Positions 34,741-46,800 of a DNA stretch of 64,000 bases are shown piece by piece (the stretch's first letter is position 1; each line of letters opens with the position of its first letter). This DNA comes from Callorhinus ursinus (taxonomy: Eukaryota; Chordata; Mammalia; Carnivora; Otariidae). The stretch lies in NCBI RefSeq assembly GCF_003265705.1, contig NW_020312859.1:6082587-6146586 (forward strand), read 5' to 3'. Position numbers and translations under genes: made by a program. The notes beneath the pieces were generated by a model that had not been told where the DNA came from, ran no database searches, and worked only from the letters and a program-made list of their open reading frames with translations.

Positions 34741-34869
34741 AATGCCCTGATTTAGAGTCTCAGTCCCGGATAAGAGGTTTAATTTCCCTGCATCTCGGTT
34801 TCCATGACCATGAGATGAGGCCAACAGGATTGACTTTGAGAGCCACTACATGGGGGAAATGTTTGGTAC

Positions 34870-35080
34870 CTAGTTGTCGACACACAGCACTGAGTACTTG
34901 CTGTGTGTTAGCTCACTTAATGTTCCCGACGGTTCCACGAATTTTATGTGCCATTAGCCCTATTATACATATACAGCTCATCAGTGACAGAGCTGGGAGG
35001 CAAACCCAGGCAGCTGGGCCCCTGAGCCCATGCTCTTCAACGCCGTGCTGTGTAACACCCACCATGTCAGTGGGAGGTCC
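34870..35080 (-). mobile_element. MIR SINE relic
   Basis: Reverse MIR with 'acttgctgtgtgttagctca', 'cattagccctattatacata' and 'ctgggaggcaaacccaggca'. Confidence 0.75.
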
Positions 35081-36190
35081 AGTCATTGCAGAGGATGGGT
35101 GTCTGTTGGTTCCTATGCTAAGGTGTGTCTGGGGATGTGGACTCAGGTAGCCCCTCCGTGGCCAAAAGGTATTCACTCTTTGAGCTTTACAAAGTTGTAA
35201 CTTCTGTCCTCTCACTGCTTGAGATGTGCCAGAACCAGCTGAACCCTGGCCTCGGTCTGGAAGCAAAAGCAAATCTTGCTGGGCCAGGATTGGAACCCAG
35301 TTCTTCTGACCCCAAATTCCAAAGAGCCAGAAGTGATACCGGCACGTCGGCCATGACTACAGCCCTCCCTTCCAGTTAAGGGAAGTGAGGCCCAGAGAGG
35401 GGTGGTCTCTCACTGAACTCACAGACCCTCCCCTACAGCCTGGGCTGGCTGTTCTTCCTGCAGCCCTGGAGGTTCCCAGAGTGGTCTCCTGTTGGGCTTG
35501 TATTCGGATCCAGACCTGGAGGGCGTCTGGTGAACTCAGGGCAGCAGGGCTGGTGTCTGGGGGCGCTTTCTGAGCCTCGTGAGCCAGCCCGCAGTCTGGA
35601 GGTCCAGTTTGTCTGGTTGCAAAGGCCAAGACAATAATTAAAGATGGCTTTGGGTTCCCTGAGCAGGATCTGGCGCCGACGCCTAGTGGCTCTATCGGCG
35701 CCTCAAGCCCTAGGCACTCGCTAATGGACTGTGGCTGATCCCGGGGCTGATTGGCAGCCAGACTCCAGGTCCTCAGGGGAAGCCTGGAAATTGTGGCCTC
35801 CAGCCTGGAGACACTTTCCCTTCTGGGAGCCACAGGGGGGCTTCTGGTTGGCCCAAGGCAACGGGGTGAGGGGAAACAAACTGTGTGCCCCCCCAACCTA
35901 CAGGAACCTTCTAGACTGTAAAATACAGAAAACTGTCAGAATGCCGACTCCTCATTTCTTCTCCCTGCTGCCCCTCTGCCCTGCAATGCTGGGCTGGCCA
36001 GCTCGTTATCCTCCACCCCTGTCAGAGTAGGAGTGGGCCCAGTAACAATCCTCAAAGATGTCCTCAGATACCACATTGGGGTGCAGTGTGCAGAACAAGC
36101 CAGGCTTCCTCACTCCAAAGACAGAGGAGAGAAATTAACCCTTTTGGCCACCTCTGAGACCACCCCTGCTTCCCGGGCCCAGAGCATAGC
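35080..36190. other. Intergenic, no supported gene
   Basis: The longest frame (35357-35896, minus, 179 codons) shows no recognisable domain and no codon or splice support. Nothing else is identifiable. Confidence 0.4.
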
Positions 36191-36420
36191 ATAGGCGGAG
36201 GCACAAACATGCAGGCAGCAGCCCAGGGAAGGGAGAGCATTAGGGAGGTGAGGCTAGAGAAGCAGGCCTTAAAGGCAATGCAAGAATCTCAGACTTGACC
36301 TGGTTGGCAATAGGGATCCACTGAAGGTTTCAAAGGGAGGGCAGAAGAGAGGAAACTGGAGTCAGCCCAGAGTCAGGGCTCTTAGTAAGCACATTAGGCA
36401 GGGTGAAAGACAGATACAAA
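36190..36420 (-). mobile_element. L2 LINE relic
   Basis: 'aatctcagacttgacctggt', 'ggatccactgaaggtttcaa' and flanks follow reverse L2. Diverged. Confidence 0.4.
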
Positions 36421-36464
36421 ACGGAAGCATCTGACCTTTTTCTAGGACACCCAATACTTATGTG

Positions 36465-36615
36465 CTTTGCTCATCACCCAAATTTTATTCATTTACCCAA
36501 AGAGTGCGAAAAAGGCGCTTTAGGAAACTGCTATAAATCCAGTGCAAGTCACCATGGTAACCTGATTAGCAGCTAAATTAAGTTCATGATTAAGAAGAAA
36601 TAAATAAAAATAACT
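36465..36615. promoter_or_regulatory. Candidate regulatory islet with a perfect RFX X-box
   Basis: GTCACCATGGTAAC at 36548-36561 matches the RFX X-box consensus GTNRCC-N(0-3)-RGYAAC at every defined base, with a 2-bp spacer. It lies in a short AT-rich, repeat-free segment with TAAT and TTAATT cores, about 10.8 kb upstream of MAFB. The motif is seen; occupancy is inference. Confidence 0.5.
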
Positions 36616-36685
36616 CTCTTCCTTGGCTGGGGCTACCCACTGGGCCACTTGCGGCTGAGCAGATGCCCAGGCCTTGGACAGCCTG

Positions 36686-36700
36686 CCCCCCCCCCCCCCC
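36686..36700. repeat. C homopolymer
   Basis: Fifteen C followed by GGGG. Length may be imprecise in the assembly. Confidence 0.8.
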
Positions 36701-36929
36701 GGGGCAGAGATGCTGGGGCAGGGGTGGGAGGCATGGATTTACCGCAGAGAAGCAAGGACCAGTGTTTATACTGCCTGGAGGTTGATGAGGCCCCTGGCGG
36801 CCAGGCTGGAGAATGCAGAATGCTCTTCTGAAGGCCTAACTATGTTTTCACAAGCGGCCCGTGACCTTCAATGTTGTCTTCTGGATGGCCTGGACCAGTC
36901 TTCATTTGCCAGAGCATCCTGTCCATGTG

Positions 36930-37175
36930 TCGCTACCCATCCGGTTCCAGGGCCCTATGTGCTGGGTGCAAGGGACCCCAACATGACTCAGACCTGATTT
37001 TGGTCCTGGAGGGGCCCAGTTTAGTAGTGGACACAGCTTTAACATTCTGGGCCCAGTCTGATAAATGCACTGATGGAGGTCAGCATAAGGTGCTGTAGAA
37101 ACATGAACCAATCAGGGTAGGCTTCCTGGAGGAGGTGATGCGTGAGAAAAAGGCAGATATATGGCTGCTGGAGAG
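36930..37175 (-). mobile_element. L2 LINE relic
   Basis: 'gtaggcttcctggaggaggt' and 'gatgcgtgagaaaaaggcag' with the preceding sequence match reverse L2. Confidence 0.6.
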
Positions 37176-37404
37176 TGTCTGCTTCATGTGAGCAGTCTGG
37201 ACCTTCTGTTTGGAGCTGCCTGGCAGACTGTTGGTGTCCAAAGGCCAACTTGGAACGGGTTGGCATTGACCCTGATGAGACCTGAGGGGTCTTTGTGGGG
37301 GCTGTGTTGTTAACACATCACAGGAATCAGCAGCAGGAGAGATGGATACAAAGAGAGGTATGAGCTTCCCACTTGCCCTTTCTAAGCCTCCTGGCCAAAG
37401 CAGT

Positions 37405-37585
37405 CTAGAGCCAAACAGGCTTTGAATCCTCTTTCTGCCATTTGCTAGGTGTGGCCTCTAGCAAGTGGTTTAGTTTTGTTGAGGCTTAGCATCCCTGTCG
37501 GTAAAATGGCGGGTGAAAATGACAGGAGTTCCTACCTTACAAGCACCGGCCCTCACATGTAGAAAACACTCACTGAGATGGTTGC
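37405..37585 (+). mobile_element. MIR SINE relic
   Basis: 'tctttctgccatttgctagg', 'tgtggcctctagcaagtggt' and 'catccctgtcggtaaaatgg', clear forward MIR. Confidence 0.8.
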
Positions 37586-39220
37586 TGCTGTAATTTCACT
37601 ACCTGGCAAAGTCTGCCATGACTGGGTGGAAGAGGGAGCATATGGGGGTCGTGGAAATGCCCTGCTTAGGTCTCTTTCAGGGGAAATTGCCACGGGGAGC
37701 ACTGCTGACGGGCACACCCCCCCCCCCCCCGCCCCAGTGTGCTCAGGCTGCAGCTGCATTTCCTTCCAGGTGCTCTCAGCCAGTGACGGAGCTCGGGGTG
37801 AGACAGCAGCGCTAATGCTGGCCCATTCCTACAAGATGCGGGGCTCCCAACAGGTGACCTTGGCCCAGGCCTGCCCCATGAGCCTGGCTGACACGTTCTG
37901 AGCAAGCACGGCAGTCTGACATGCTTCCCTCCCAAGCTCCCTTCTTCCCTCTCTCCTCCCTCTCACAGATGTCAGGCTTGGTCTTGGTCTGAAGTCTTGC
38001 TTGTCTCCTGCTGCCGCCAACTTCATCCTTCACAGGGGTCTCCCCCAGTTGCATGCCAAATGTCATTTTGGCTCTGGCTTCTCAGTAGACCCAAAATGAC
38101 ACAGAGCGGGTCAGAGGAAGAGTCTCAGAGGTAGGTGGCAGTGGAGGTAGACATGACATCCGGCAGCAGGTCACACAGGTGCCTATGGGTGGGGGGCAGG
38201 GCCTTCAAAGACTCCAGTCTCTCATCTCTTGTCCTCAAGTGTGTTTGCACGTGCACACGTGTGTGTTTGTGTGTGGGGGGGGGGACAACCCCCCACCCCG
38301 CCCCATGCCTTCTTCCATCACCGCATTGACTGTAGTGCAGTGAAAAAATCTGTTTCCACCAGAAGAAGATGAGCTCCTCGGTTGTCCCCAGATCTTAGTC
38401 CTGCAGAAGGCCTCATGCATGGCAGATGCTCAGTCAAAATACCTGAGGGCCTGGGACTTGCATCTCTCTTCAGCTTTTCTTTGAACGAGTTTCGTTTTCA
38501 TTTTCTGGTATTCTGAATTGTATCGTTAGCTTATTTAAGCTTTTTAGTCCTTCGTGTGACAGAGACATAGGCACAGAGACGCATATATAAATCTTCACAC
38601 CCCCCCCCTCAGAAGAGAAAGAGCAGACTTGCTTCATAGAGACTGCACCTGCCAGCAGGCCCTGTAGCTTGCCCCCCTGTCTCTGCTGAGCCCCTCACCA
38701 TCACCTTTCCAGCTTGGGGTCTCTCAGCTCTGCTCTACCGGATGAAGCTTTTCTGGGCCCTCTCCCCTCCCCTCGCCCCTCGGGTTCCCAGCTTCTCCCC
38801 CTCCCCCGTCTCTCTCTCCCTGCTCAGCAAGATCAGGGAAGCTGCAAACCCAACCCTTACATCAAAAAGGAACTTGAAAAATACTTGGAGCAAAAATTGC
38901 TAACTGTGCATCCTTGCTCTGTGCTGGCTCTGATATTAAATCAGGAAATGGCACTGAACAGCCGCTCCAAACACAGAAACAGGGGGTGTCAACACAGAAA
39001 CCAAAAGCAATCTCTAACAGTCAGAGGTGAAAGGGACCTGGCACCAGGCCGGGATGGGGGGCCGAGGCCCAGGAAGGGATTCCTGAGCCCGGCTTGTCTG
39101 TGCCCATATCTCTAGCATCCAGCATGCAGCCAGGCTCACTGTCCCTGGCACTGGGTGTACCTTGTCTCCATTGGGAAGGAAGGAGGGTTAAAATGTTACT
39201 TAAATGCCTTTGAGATGCTC
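37585..39220. other. Intergenic with homopolymer tracts, no gene
   Basis: A 14-base C run is at 37717-37730 and an 11-base G run at about 38274-38284. Overlapping ORFs show no domains. Confidence 0.45.
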
Positions 39221-39224
39221 TTTT

Positions 39225-39325
39225 TCAATTCTACAGATATTTATTGAGCACCTACTGTGTGACTGACAGTGAACTAGGAGAGATGTTTGCCCATGTAGAG
39301 ATGATCTTCTAGCCGTTAAGATAGG
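39225..39325 (-). mobile_element. L2 LINE fragment
   Basis: 'acagatatttattgagcacc' then 'tactgtgtgactgacagtga', reverse L2 tip. Confidence 0.6.
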
Positions 39326-39329
39326 AGTC

Positions 39330-39590
39330 TGACTCTTTGGCATGGCATTCAAGACCCTTTAAGCATTGGCTCCTGCAGAGGCTTGCAGCTCTAGCTCTAG
39401 CCTCCTGGAAATAGCTCCCCACGTGCCTGAGACAGTGCTCCTGCTCTGTGCCCTAGACCAATCTTCCTGCATTTCTCTGACAAATTTCTGCTCAGCCTTC
39501 AAAGCCTTAGTTAACTGTTACCTCTGCTTTGCAACTCTGATCAGCCAACTCCTCTCTCCACCCCCCATAGAACCAAGGGCTGGGGATCTG
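39330..39590 (+). mobile_element. L2 LINE relic
   Basis: 'ggcatggcattcaagaccct', 'ctgctcagccttcaaagcct' and 'taactgttacctctgctttg' follow forward L2. Confidence 0.55.
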
Positions 39591-39714
39591 CCAGCATTAT
39601 GGATGCATCTCCATCATACCACCTCTCCAGCTGCAATAGGAAGCTTCCCTGGAAGGGAAGAAAGAAGCCATGCCCATCCCTGGACCCTCGTCTCCCAATA
39701 CTGGTCATAGAGTG

Positions 39715-40022
39715 GGCATAAATAGAATTGACACAAAAATGAAAAATCTTGATAAAATCCATTGTTGGTGTGGCTAGGGAGAAACAGGTTACCTTCACAT
39801 ATTTCCGATGAGAAATAAAATAGGTACAACCTTCATAGAGGCTAATTTGCCAGAATGGACATTACAAATCGTGTTCATCTTTCAATCCAGCAATTTTATT
39901 TCTTGCTATCTCTTCTAGAGAAATACTTGCACACATGCAAAAAGAAACCGTTGGTTGCAGGATTGTTTGCAATCGTGAAGTATCAGAAATAGGTTAAATG
40001 TCCATAAATACAAGACTGGATC
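39715..40022 (+). mobile_element. Old LINE-1 3' region
   Basis: 'gaaaaatcttgataaaatcc', 'ttcaatccagcaattttatt' and 'aggttaaatgtccataaata' match old L1 near the ORF2 C-terminus. Confidence 0.65.
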
Positions 40023-40023
40023 A

Positions 40024-40024
<1 letters not shown>

Positions 40025-40064
<40 letters not shown>
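40025..40064. repeat. (AAC)n microsatellite
   Basis: About 13 AAC units inside the old L1. Confidence 0.95.
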
Positions 40065-40103
40065 CCACAGAGCATCCACTGGACGAATTGCCATGCATTA
40101 GTT

Positions 40104-40322
40104 AAAAGAAAGGAGATCGGGCGCCTGGGTGGCTCAGTTGGTTAAGCGACTGCCTTCGGCTCAGGTCATGATCCTGGAGTCCCGGGATCGAGTCCCACAT
40201 CGGGCTCCCTGCTCAGCAGGGAGTCTGCTTCTCCCTCTGACCCTCTTCCCTCTTGTGCTCTCTATCTCTCATTCTCTCTCTGTCAAATAAATAAATAAAA
40301 TCTTAAAAAAAAAAGAAAGGAG
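40104..40322 (+). mobile_element. CAN SINE with 12-bp target-site duplications
   Basis: The body is 40116-40310 in plus orientation, the GACTGCC-type subfamily (head GGGCGCCTGGGTGGCTCAG, 'GTCCCGGGATCGAG', tract with GACCCTCTTCCC). Duplications AAAAGAAAGGAG lie at 40104-40115 and 40311-40322. Confidence 0.97.
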
Positions 40323-40930
40323 CTCTCTGTGTATTGACACAGAAGTTGCTGAGTAAAAATAAAAAGCAAGCTGTAGTTGCAGACAGAGATGTTAAAACTA
40401 CATTGTTGCATTTTTTACAATGAGGAAGTAGGCTTGTATGCCTTGCAGAATTCACTTTCAAAAGACGAAAGGTAAGAGAGATTGAGTGACCACAGCAGCT
40501 CCTGGCTGAAATGAGCCTTGGCTCAGGCACGGCCAAACATCTCTCTTTTCTCCATCAGCCCCAGGAGGCAGGTTCCAGCAGTGGAACTACAGAAGGCAGT
40601 TCCAGAAGGTTCCACCCCCCTGTACCCTGTGCCACCGACCCCCCTGTTCCCCAGGCTGTGATGAGCATGCAGCGGGAAGCTAGACCCCTGGGGCCCGGAA
40701 GAATTTTCAGATAGAGGAGGAGAGAAGACGGGAGGCCCCTAGGACAGGGTCCCTCAGGTCATCCAGATGTGCTTTCAGTTGGTCCGTGGTCTGAGGAGGA
40801 TGGAATAAGGGTTGGTTCAGGGATGATTGTTAATTAGGGGAGAGGAGAGGGCTGGAGGGCATGCAGGAAAGGCCCGAGGGTTCTGAGATGTCATATGGCA
40901 AGGAAGCATTGGTGTGTGCCTAGGTGTTAA
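40320..40930. other. Intergenic, no recognisable feature
   Basis: No gene or clear repeat. Confidence 0.4.
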
Positions 40931-41060
40931 CTTCATTCGTTCATTCATTCATTCTTCTGCAACTGTAATTGAGTTCCTCCTGGGATGGGCATGACACTGG
41001 CCACTGGGGACACACAGACAATTCCATCACAGTGTCTCACTCCAGGAGCTCATGGGTCAA
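40930..41060 (-). mobile_element. L2 LINE fragment
   Basis: 'cattcattcattcttctgca', 'gagttcctcctgggatgggc' and the following bases read as reverse L2. Confidence 0.5.
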
Positions 41061-41064
41061 ATTC

Positions 41065-41235
41065 CATCTTGTTTCTCAAAGTGCATTTCTTGGACCCCAA
41101 ACATCAGACTTACCTAGGGAACTTATTCAAATGCAAATTCCTGGGCTTTCCTTCTCTCCTTCGACCTATAAAGTCAGACCGTGGCTCAGGAATCTGTGTT
41201 TGTAACACATTTTCTCAAGTGGAAAAGCATTTGGA
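41065..41235. mobile_element. hAT-Charlie DNA transposon relic
   Basis: 'cagacttacctagggaactt', 'attcaaatgcaaattcctgg' and 'ggctcaggaatctgtgtttg' give the hAT MITE order. Confidence 0.6.
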
Positions 41236-41469
41236 CTAACTCGCCAAAGCCTTTCTTTGACCCGTGTTATCTGCTAAGTCCTCTCCCAAAGCTGAGGTCT
41301 GCGTGATCTAGCTTGGAGAGGGAAGGGATTGAGGTAAGAGCCCTGTCATATGACTTCAATGTGTGGGATTTCCCTAGAGTGACTGGAACCTTGGTCTGGC
41401 TCCTGGACTCTTCTCCCCACTCTATTCCCAGGTAGGTCCCTCGGAGGCCTGGGAAGAGCCACAGACGAC

Positions 41470-41760
41470 CTCTTCTAAGTCCTTCAGAACAAAGAGACTG
41501 ACTCATTCTAGGCAGGGGGGATGGCCTGTGCAAAGGCCCTGCGGAAAAACATTGCTTGGGCTGTGGAAGAAGTTACAGAAGGCAGTGTGCTTGGAGCACT
41601 GTGAGGGGAATGCAGTGAGAGATGAGGTGGGAGAGGCTGGCGGGAGCGGGTCATTCAGGGGATGAAGGCCATGCTAAGGAGTTTGGTTCTTTGTTTAAGT
41701 ATTGAAAGAATTTGTAGGTAAGCCGGGGGACAGAGGATGAAGGTAGAATGATTGGATTCA
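41470..41760 (-). mobile_element. L2 LINE relic
   Basis: 'gcctgtgcaaaggccctgcg' and 'aaggagtttggttctttgtt' follow reverse L2. Confidence 0.5.
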
Positions 41761-42590
41761 TATAACCAGAAAATTGGCTTCATGACCCTGTGGACAAGAA
41801 GAAAGTCTGAGCCAAGACCTCTGTAGTCATCTAAGTGAAAACTGAAGGTAATCGCAATAGATGGAGAACCCGAGATCTTGAGGTGGAGGAATGGACGGAT
41901 AGGTGATGATTGGGCTGTGGGAGGTGAAGACCTCGGCCTTGAAGGGTGATGATGAGGTTTCATAGTCTAATGCTGGGCCTGGGGTCCTGGGCAGGTAGTG
42001 GTGGGAAGGGAGGTCATCCCTCACTGGCTCTGAGTGGTAGTGAACTTCTCATCAGCATTGAGCCATCTCTCTCTCTCTCTCTCTCTTCTCTTTCTCTCTC
42101 CCTCTCTTTCTCTCCTGATACTTAAGGGATGAATGAATAGGGGCTGAAATTCAAACAGGCTGAAGGTCAAACTCAGACCAGAGAGAGGAAGGACCAAGGA
42201 TCAAGGCCGATTAGAGGTCAGGCTAAGGGTAAAGGACAAATTAAGAGGACTCTGCAAAACGTCTCTACTTTGGCTTGCATCCTGCCTTGATTTCTCCCCA
42301 CCCTGACCCTCCAGCCCCACACAGTCAGGGTAGAGGACAGAGAAGGAAAAGAAGCCCAAGGATGCTTGACTGCCTTCAACAAGAAGGCACGTTCATCCCT
42401 GCTCTTCTCACTGAGCTCTCAGCAGGGACTTGGCACTGAGCAGAGGCTCTGTTGTGACCTGATCGGAACCACTGAGTCTGTGGAGAGTTGGAAATTCTGA
42501 CCCAGAGAGCAGATGGGGAACCGTGCTGGCAGCTGGGTCCCCAGGATGCCACCTAGTCCAGACAGAGACATCTGGACGTGCTTCATAGTT
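41760..42590. other. Intergenic with a CT-rich microsatellite
   Basis: A CT-rich simple repeat with T interruptions lies at 42066-42115. Nothing else is identifiable. Confidence 0.5.
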
Positions 42591-42755
42591 TTTGGAGTCC
42601 TGGACTAGGGCCAGAAGCTCCAGCTCATTGCCGCTGTGTAGCCAAAGAAATCACTTCACCTCTCAGAGCTTCCTTTGTGTAGCTGGGGCTAATCCTCCGG
42701 ACCTGAAAGGCAGTGGTGAGGACAGAACAGGTTGATAAAACTCTTAGGACACTGT
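42590..42755 (+). mobile_element. MIR SINE relic
   Basis: 'gccgctgtgtagccaaagaa', 'atcacttcacctctcagagc' and 'gtggtgaggacagaacaggt' are MIR-like. A second weaker MIR-like piece follows at 42790-42900. Confidence 0.6.
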
Positions 42756-43683
42756 TATATGTTTGTACTTACCTACCTGCCTACACATCTCCACAAAATA
42801 AGGATAATAGTTACTACCTTATAGAGTTGTGAGAATTGAAGGGAAAAGTGAAGGAAAAAGGCTTTGCAAGTTCACATACAAATGGGAGTGAATATTATGA
42901 TCAAATACCCTGTCTCTAGTGGAGGTAATACTGCCCAGTGGGTGTCTAACACAGAGCTGTTCACTAGGAATAAAACTTAAGCCTTATATGTAATTTAAAA
43001 ACTTCTAGTATTTATGTTAAAACAAAATAAAAAGAAGACGGTAAAACAGTTTTAATTTTAAATTCTCACTCCCAAGTGCCTGTTTGTGGGGGGGGCAGGG
43101 GCAGACACCCCCCTCCCAGGGTGGGGGTTGGGGGTGTCTCTGGTTCCCAGGAGAGGGAGTGGGGAAAGGGCTTGGCAGAGTGGGGTAACTCTGGCTCCCT
43201 TCTGAGACCCACTGAGTCCTTTGGGTGTTCAAGGCCACCAGGAACCAGAAGCCCAAGAATACCTTTCTGGAAGCACTGGGTTGGAATCTGATGGGCATTG
43301 TGTGGGGGCAGGAGACAGTGGAAATGACATTTGCCTTTGGGAAAAAGGAAGAAGAGGGAAAAGAAAAGACTCCTGCCTTTTCTTGCAAGTCCTGGGCCTT
43401 GGGAAGCTCAGAGGGAGTGGGAGCAACAGAATCGCCTCCTGCTGGGCCTAGAAGAAGGTGGCAGAGACCTCAGGGCTCCTTGGAGGAGACAGGTGATCCG
43501 ACTTCTGGGTGATGCCGAAGCAGAAGGCTAGCTCCTCCCTGGCCAAATTTATCCTGAGATGGCTGGGAACACGGGCCTCTTTGGAGACCCGGGGTAGTAC
43601 AATCCTGAATTTAACCCAGCGCTTAGGCCAGGAGCTTCTAGCTCTGCGATTCGAACCACTGCATATGCCCAGCTTCCCCACTC

Positions 43684-43689
43684 AACACA

Positions 43690-43739
<50 letters not shown>
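43684..43739. repeat. (CA)n microsatellite at the edge of the MAFB CpG-rich domain
   Basis: About 26 CA units, the longest microsatellite in the window. Thr-His and Cys-Val frames over it are artefacts. Confidence 0.97.
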
Positions 43740-43742
<3 letters not shown>

Positions 43743-43849
43743 CCACCTCCAGCACGCCTCCCACCGCACTCAGGGACGCAAAGAGACACCGGCTCGCGCT
43801 CCAAACACCTGCAGCCCCCAGGAAACGACGGGTGTACGGTGCATCTTGG

Positions 43850-46800
43850 GGCTGAATGGGGCTGAACGGGGCTGCAGCCGGCCGGGAGCGCCGCGCTGGT
43901 CTGGAGGCGCACAGGAGAGCGCGCCGCGGGGCCACTCTCGGGTGAGCGGGTTGGCTGCTCGGTAGCCGGCGGGAGCAACGCAGCGAACCTCCAGCCTGGC
44001 GGCTGGCGGTGGGTCGTGCTCCCTTGAGGAATAACTTCTTTGTGCACCCCTACTCCGAATGCCCTAAGGTTCCGCAGGGGCGCGGGCCGCGCACAGCCTC
44101 CTCGCTCATCAAAAATAGCTGAAGAATTCCAAGGTGGTGCGCCCAGGACACATCGCCTCTGGCCCAGCTTGGTGTGGGTTAGGGAGAGGAGGTCGCGTAT
44201 GGGTGAAAACTTCAGATCGGAGTTTTGGGGGCAAGGGACGACAAACTTCGGGAGAGGGCTCTGGCCACCAACCACAGTCCTTGGCTCAGATTCAAAAGAG
44301 GCTTGGGGCTCCGCGCACTACCCCTGGGCCCTGGCGTCTCTCCCTCTGCTTCTCCTTCGCGACTCTCCGCTTCTTCCATCCACCATCTCTTCCCCTTGCT
44401 CCCCCCCGACCCCCGCCCCGCCTAGTTTTTTAGGCAAGGAGCGCAGCCTCCGGGAACTGCCATAGACCCACTGACCCGGAGCCCGGCACGCTGATCCCCA
44501 GAGCCCCAGGCGCAGAGAGGCGGCGGCGGCGGCGGCGGCTCTTGGAAGCGGGAGGCCTTAGGGTTTGGGGCGCCGGGACACCGCAGCCGAGTGCAGCAGG
44601 AGCCGGAGTGGGGGAGGCTAGGCCGAGAAGTGAGGTCGGCTGCCCTGCAGCGGCCTTGGCTCGGGAGCCACCTGCGTGCCTCATTTACTCACCCAGTTCC
44701 AACAATTTTTGGAGGTGGTTGGGGGTGGGGTGGGAGAGGAGGGACTGGCTAGGCTGGGAGAGTAGCAAAAAACCGGTTTGGGGGTGAAGGTGGACCTAGG
44801 GATGGACGGAGATATCGTCCTCCGAGCCCAGGGGACGGGACTGACCCGCACCGGAGACGGAGACACACAAAGAGGAGCGCGCCTGCCCAGACAAAGCCCG
44901 AGTTCTAGAGACCCTGAGACGGCGACGGGACACCCCAGGAGAGGGGGAAGTTTGGAACCTCAGGGCTGGGGCTGAAGGAACCCCTAGGGCCTTGATAGGC
45001 CACACTGCCGAGATTCGGGTTTCTGTCCTGGACAGCGAAGGTCAAGCAGACCCGGGGGGACACTGGCCCGGCCGCCTCGGTGCGCACGCGTAAGTCCACA
45101 GCGTCAGGTGTGCTCTCTGAGCCACCGGGTTTCTTTATGACCAGGAAGGAGGGCGCCGCCGGCTGGGGGTCAGTGGCACCCAGAGAGCCTAGTGCGTTTG
45201 TCCGACCCTGGCCACCTCACACAGGAGCACGGACCCAGAGCACAGACCCTGGACGGCCTGGAAACGTTCTCCCGCTGAGCCGCGGTGCCAGTGTGCTCTC
45301 ACCGTGTGTGAACACGACCGGCGCAGGGAGGGTGCTTGTCCGCACTGCCCGCCTTGGGGCAGGAGGGGCAGCGGCAGGGCCCAGACCCTGCGGGGAGAGG
45401 GCAGAATCGTTTCTGCGGAGAGCACGCTCCTCGCAAAGGGTTGAAGACGGGGTCTTCCAGTATTATAGTTGCTGATCCAAACCTTTCAGTCCAAGTTTTA
45501 GTTAAAATATATTCATTTTATTAAAAATGGGCAGCTCAAGACCACACCCCACCCCCGGTCCACCAAGGGCGCAAAAGAATAGAATTTTCCGATTAGCTGG
45601 AGGCAAATTATTTTACCTTCTAACACTAAAAAATAATAATAAAAAAATCTGGCTGTCTCCGCACTGGTGTGGCCCACCTGACCCCTACGCGCGGCGTCAG
45701 TCCTGCTGGTTCTGCACAGGCAGCGGCCGGGACACACTCACCCAGTGCACGCTTCTCCTGCCTTTCGCTGCGCGCGCCCCAAGCTGAAGAGGAGAAGGCG
45801 ACGCGGGAGGCGGGTCAGGTCTCCGGGTACAGCGAATTTGCGATTTATCCGGTTTCTGTCCCCTGGCCGGGGTTTCGGGAAGAGCCTCTTATTTCGGGCC
45901 ATCCTGAACTCGAGTCAGGAGGGTGCGCAGCGCCCGAGTCCTGCCTGGAAGCCTAGTGCGGTGTGCTGTGGTCTCCCCGTCTGCGCTCGGGGGAGGTTTC
46001 TCATCGGACAGCCCTGGGCCCCCTCGCTGAGGCGTTTCCGCTTTCAACCACAGGCCTAACTCGGTCCAGGACCATCCCGCGCAGGGAGCTGCCCAGGGGC
46101 ATCCCAGTCTCCCTCCCAGCGCTCCCCCCAACCCCACACGGCGCGGAGCTGGAGCGCGGAGTTTCACGCGCGGCGATCAGCGCCGAGCTCGCAGCTGAGT
46201 CCCAGGACGAGACCCAAGGACCTGTGTGTGGCTCTAGGGGAACCTGTCCTGGGCCCCAGTGCACACACAGCGTCCGTTCTGGGCTGGCCTGGATTGGACC
46301 ACTTAGGAAGATCCGGCTGGGTCCGAGGCGTCGTTCGAGCCTTCCGGCGGCGGGCCGGGCTGTTCGACGCGCCTTTGCTCACAGTGGCCACGTGGGGTCG
46401 CACTTTATGCCTGTTTGAGACTCGCAGCCGGCTGACGCCGCGATCTGCTAAATCGTTACAAAACGTTCAAACAAAAACAGGGTCGGTTCCCCAGCAGCGG
46501 AGAGCCACCCGGAGCACCGTCCTGAGCTGGCCTCAGCCCCAAGCCTCGGGAGCTCAGGGTTCCGTGCGTCTGGCTGGGGAAAGGAATTCAGAGCCTTTCG
46601 GCCGATTCTTTCCCCTCTCCCTTCGTCTTGTGCTTTTGTGGATAGGGTGAGCGCGGGGAGCGGCTGGGCAAGGGGAGTCCTATCTCCGGGCTCGGCCACC
46701 GCACTCGCCAGGAGGGGAACGGCCCCTGCTTGGCCCGAAGAGGGTCCCCCGAGCCTGAGAGTTGGATTTGAACACAACTCTTGGAGCCGCAAACCCACCC

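Noticed and set aside
35357..35896. A 179-codon minus-strand gene
   Set aside because: No domain, no conserved-looking composition, no supporting splice or promoter signal, and several overlapping frames.
43684..43739. CRISPR-like or coding tandem repeat
   Set aside because: It is a plain CA dinucleotide microsatellite with no spacers.
43682..44275. A 197-codon minus-strand gene ending in Cys-Val repeats
   Set aside because: The C-terminus is the translated CA microsatellite and the remainder is CpG-rich chance frame.
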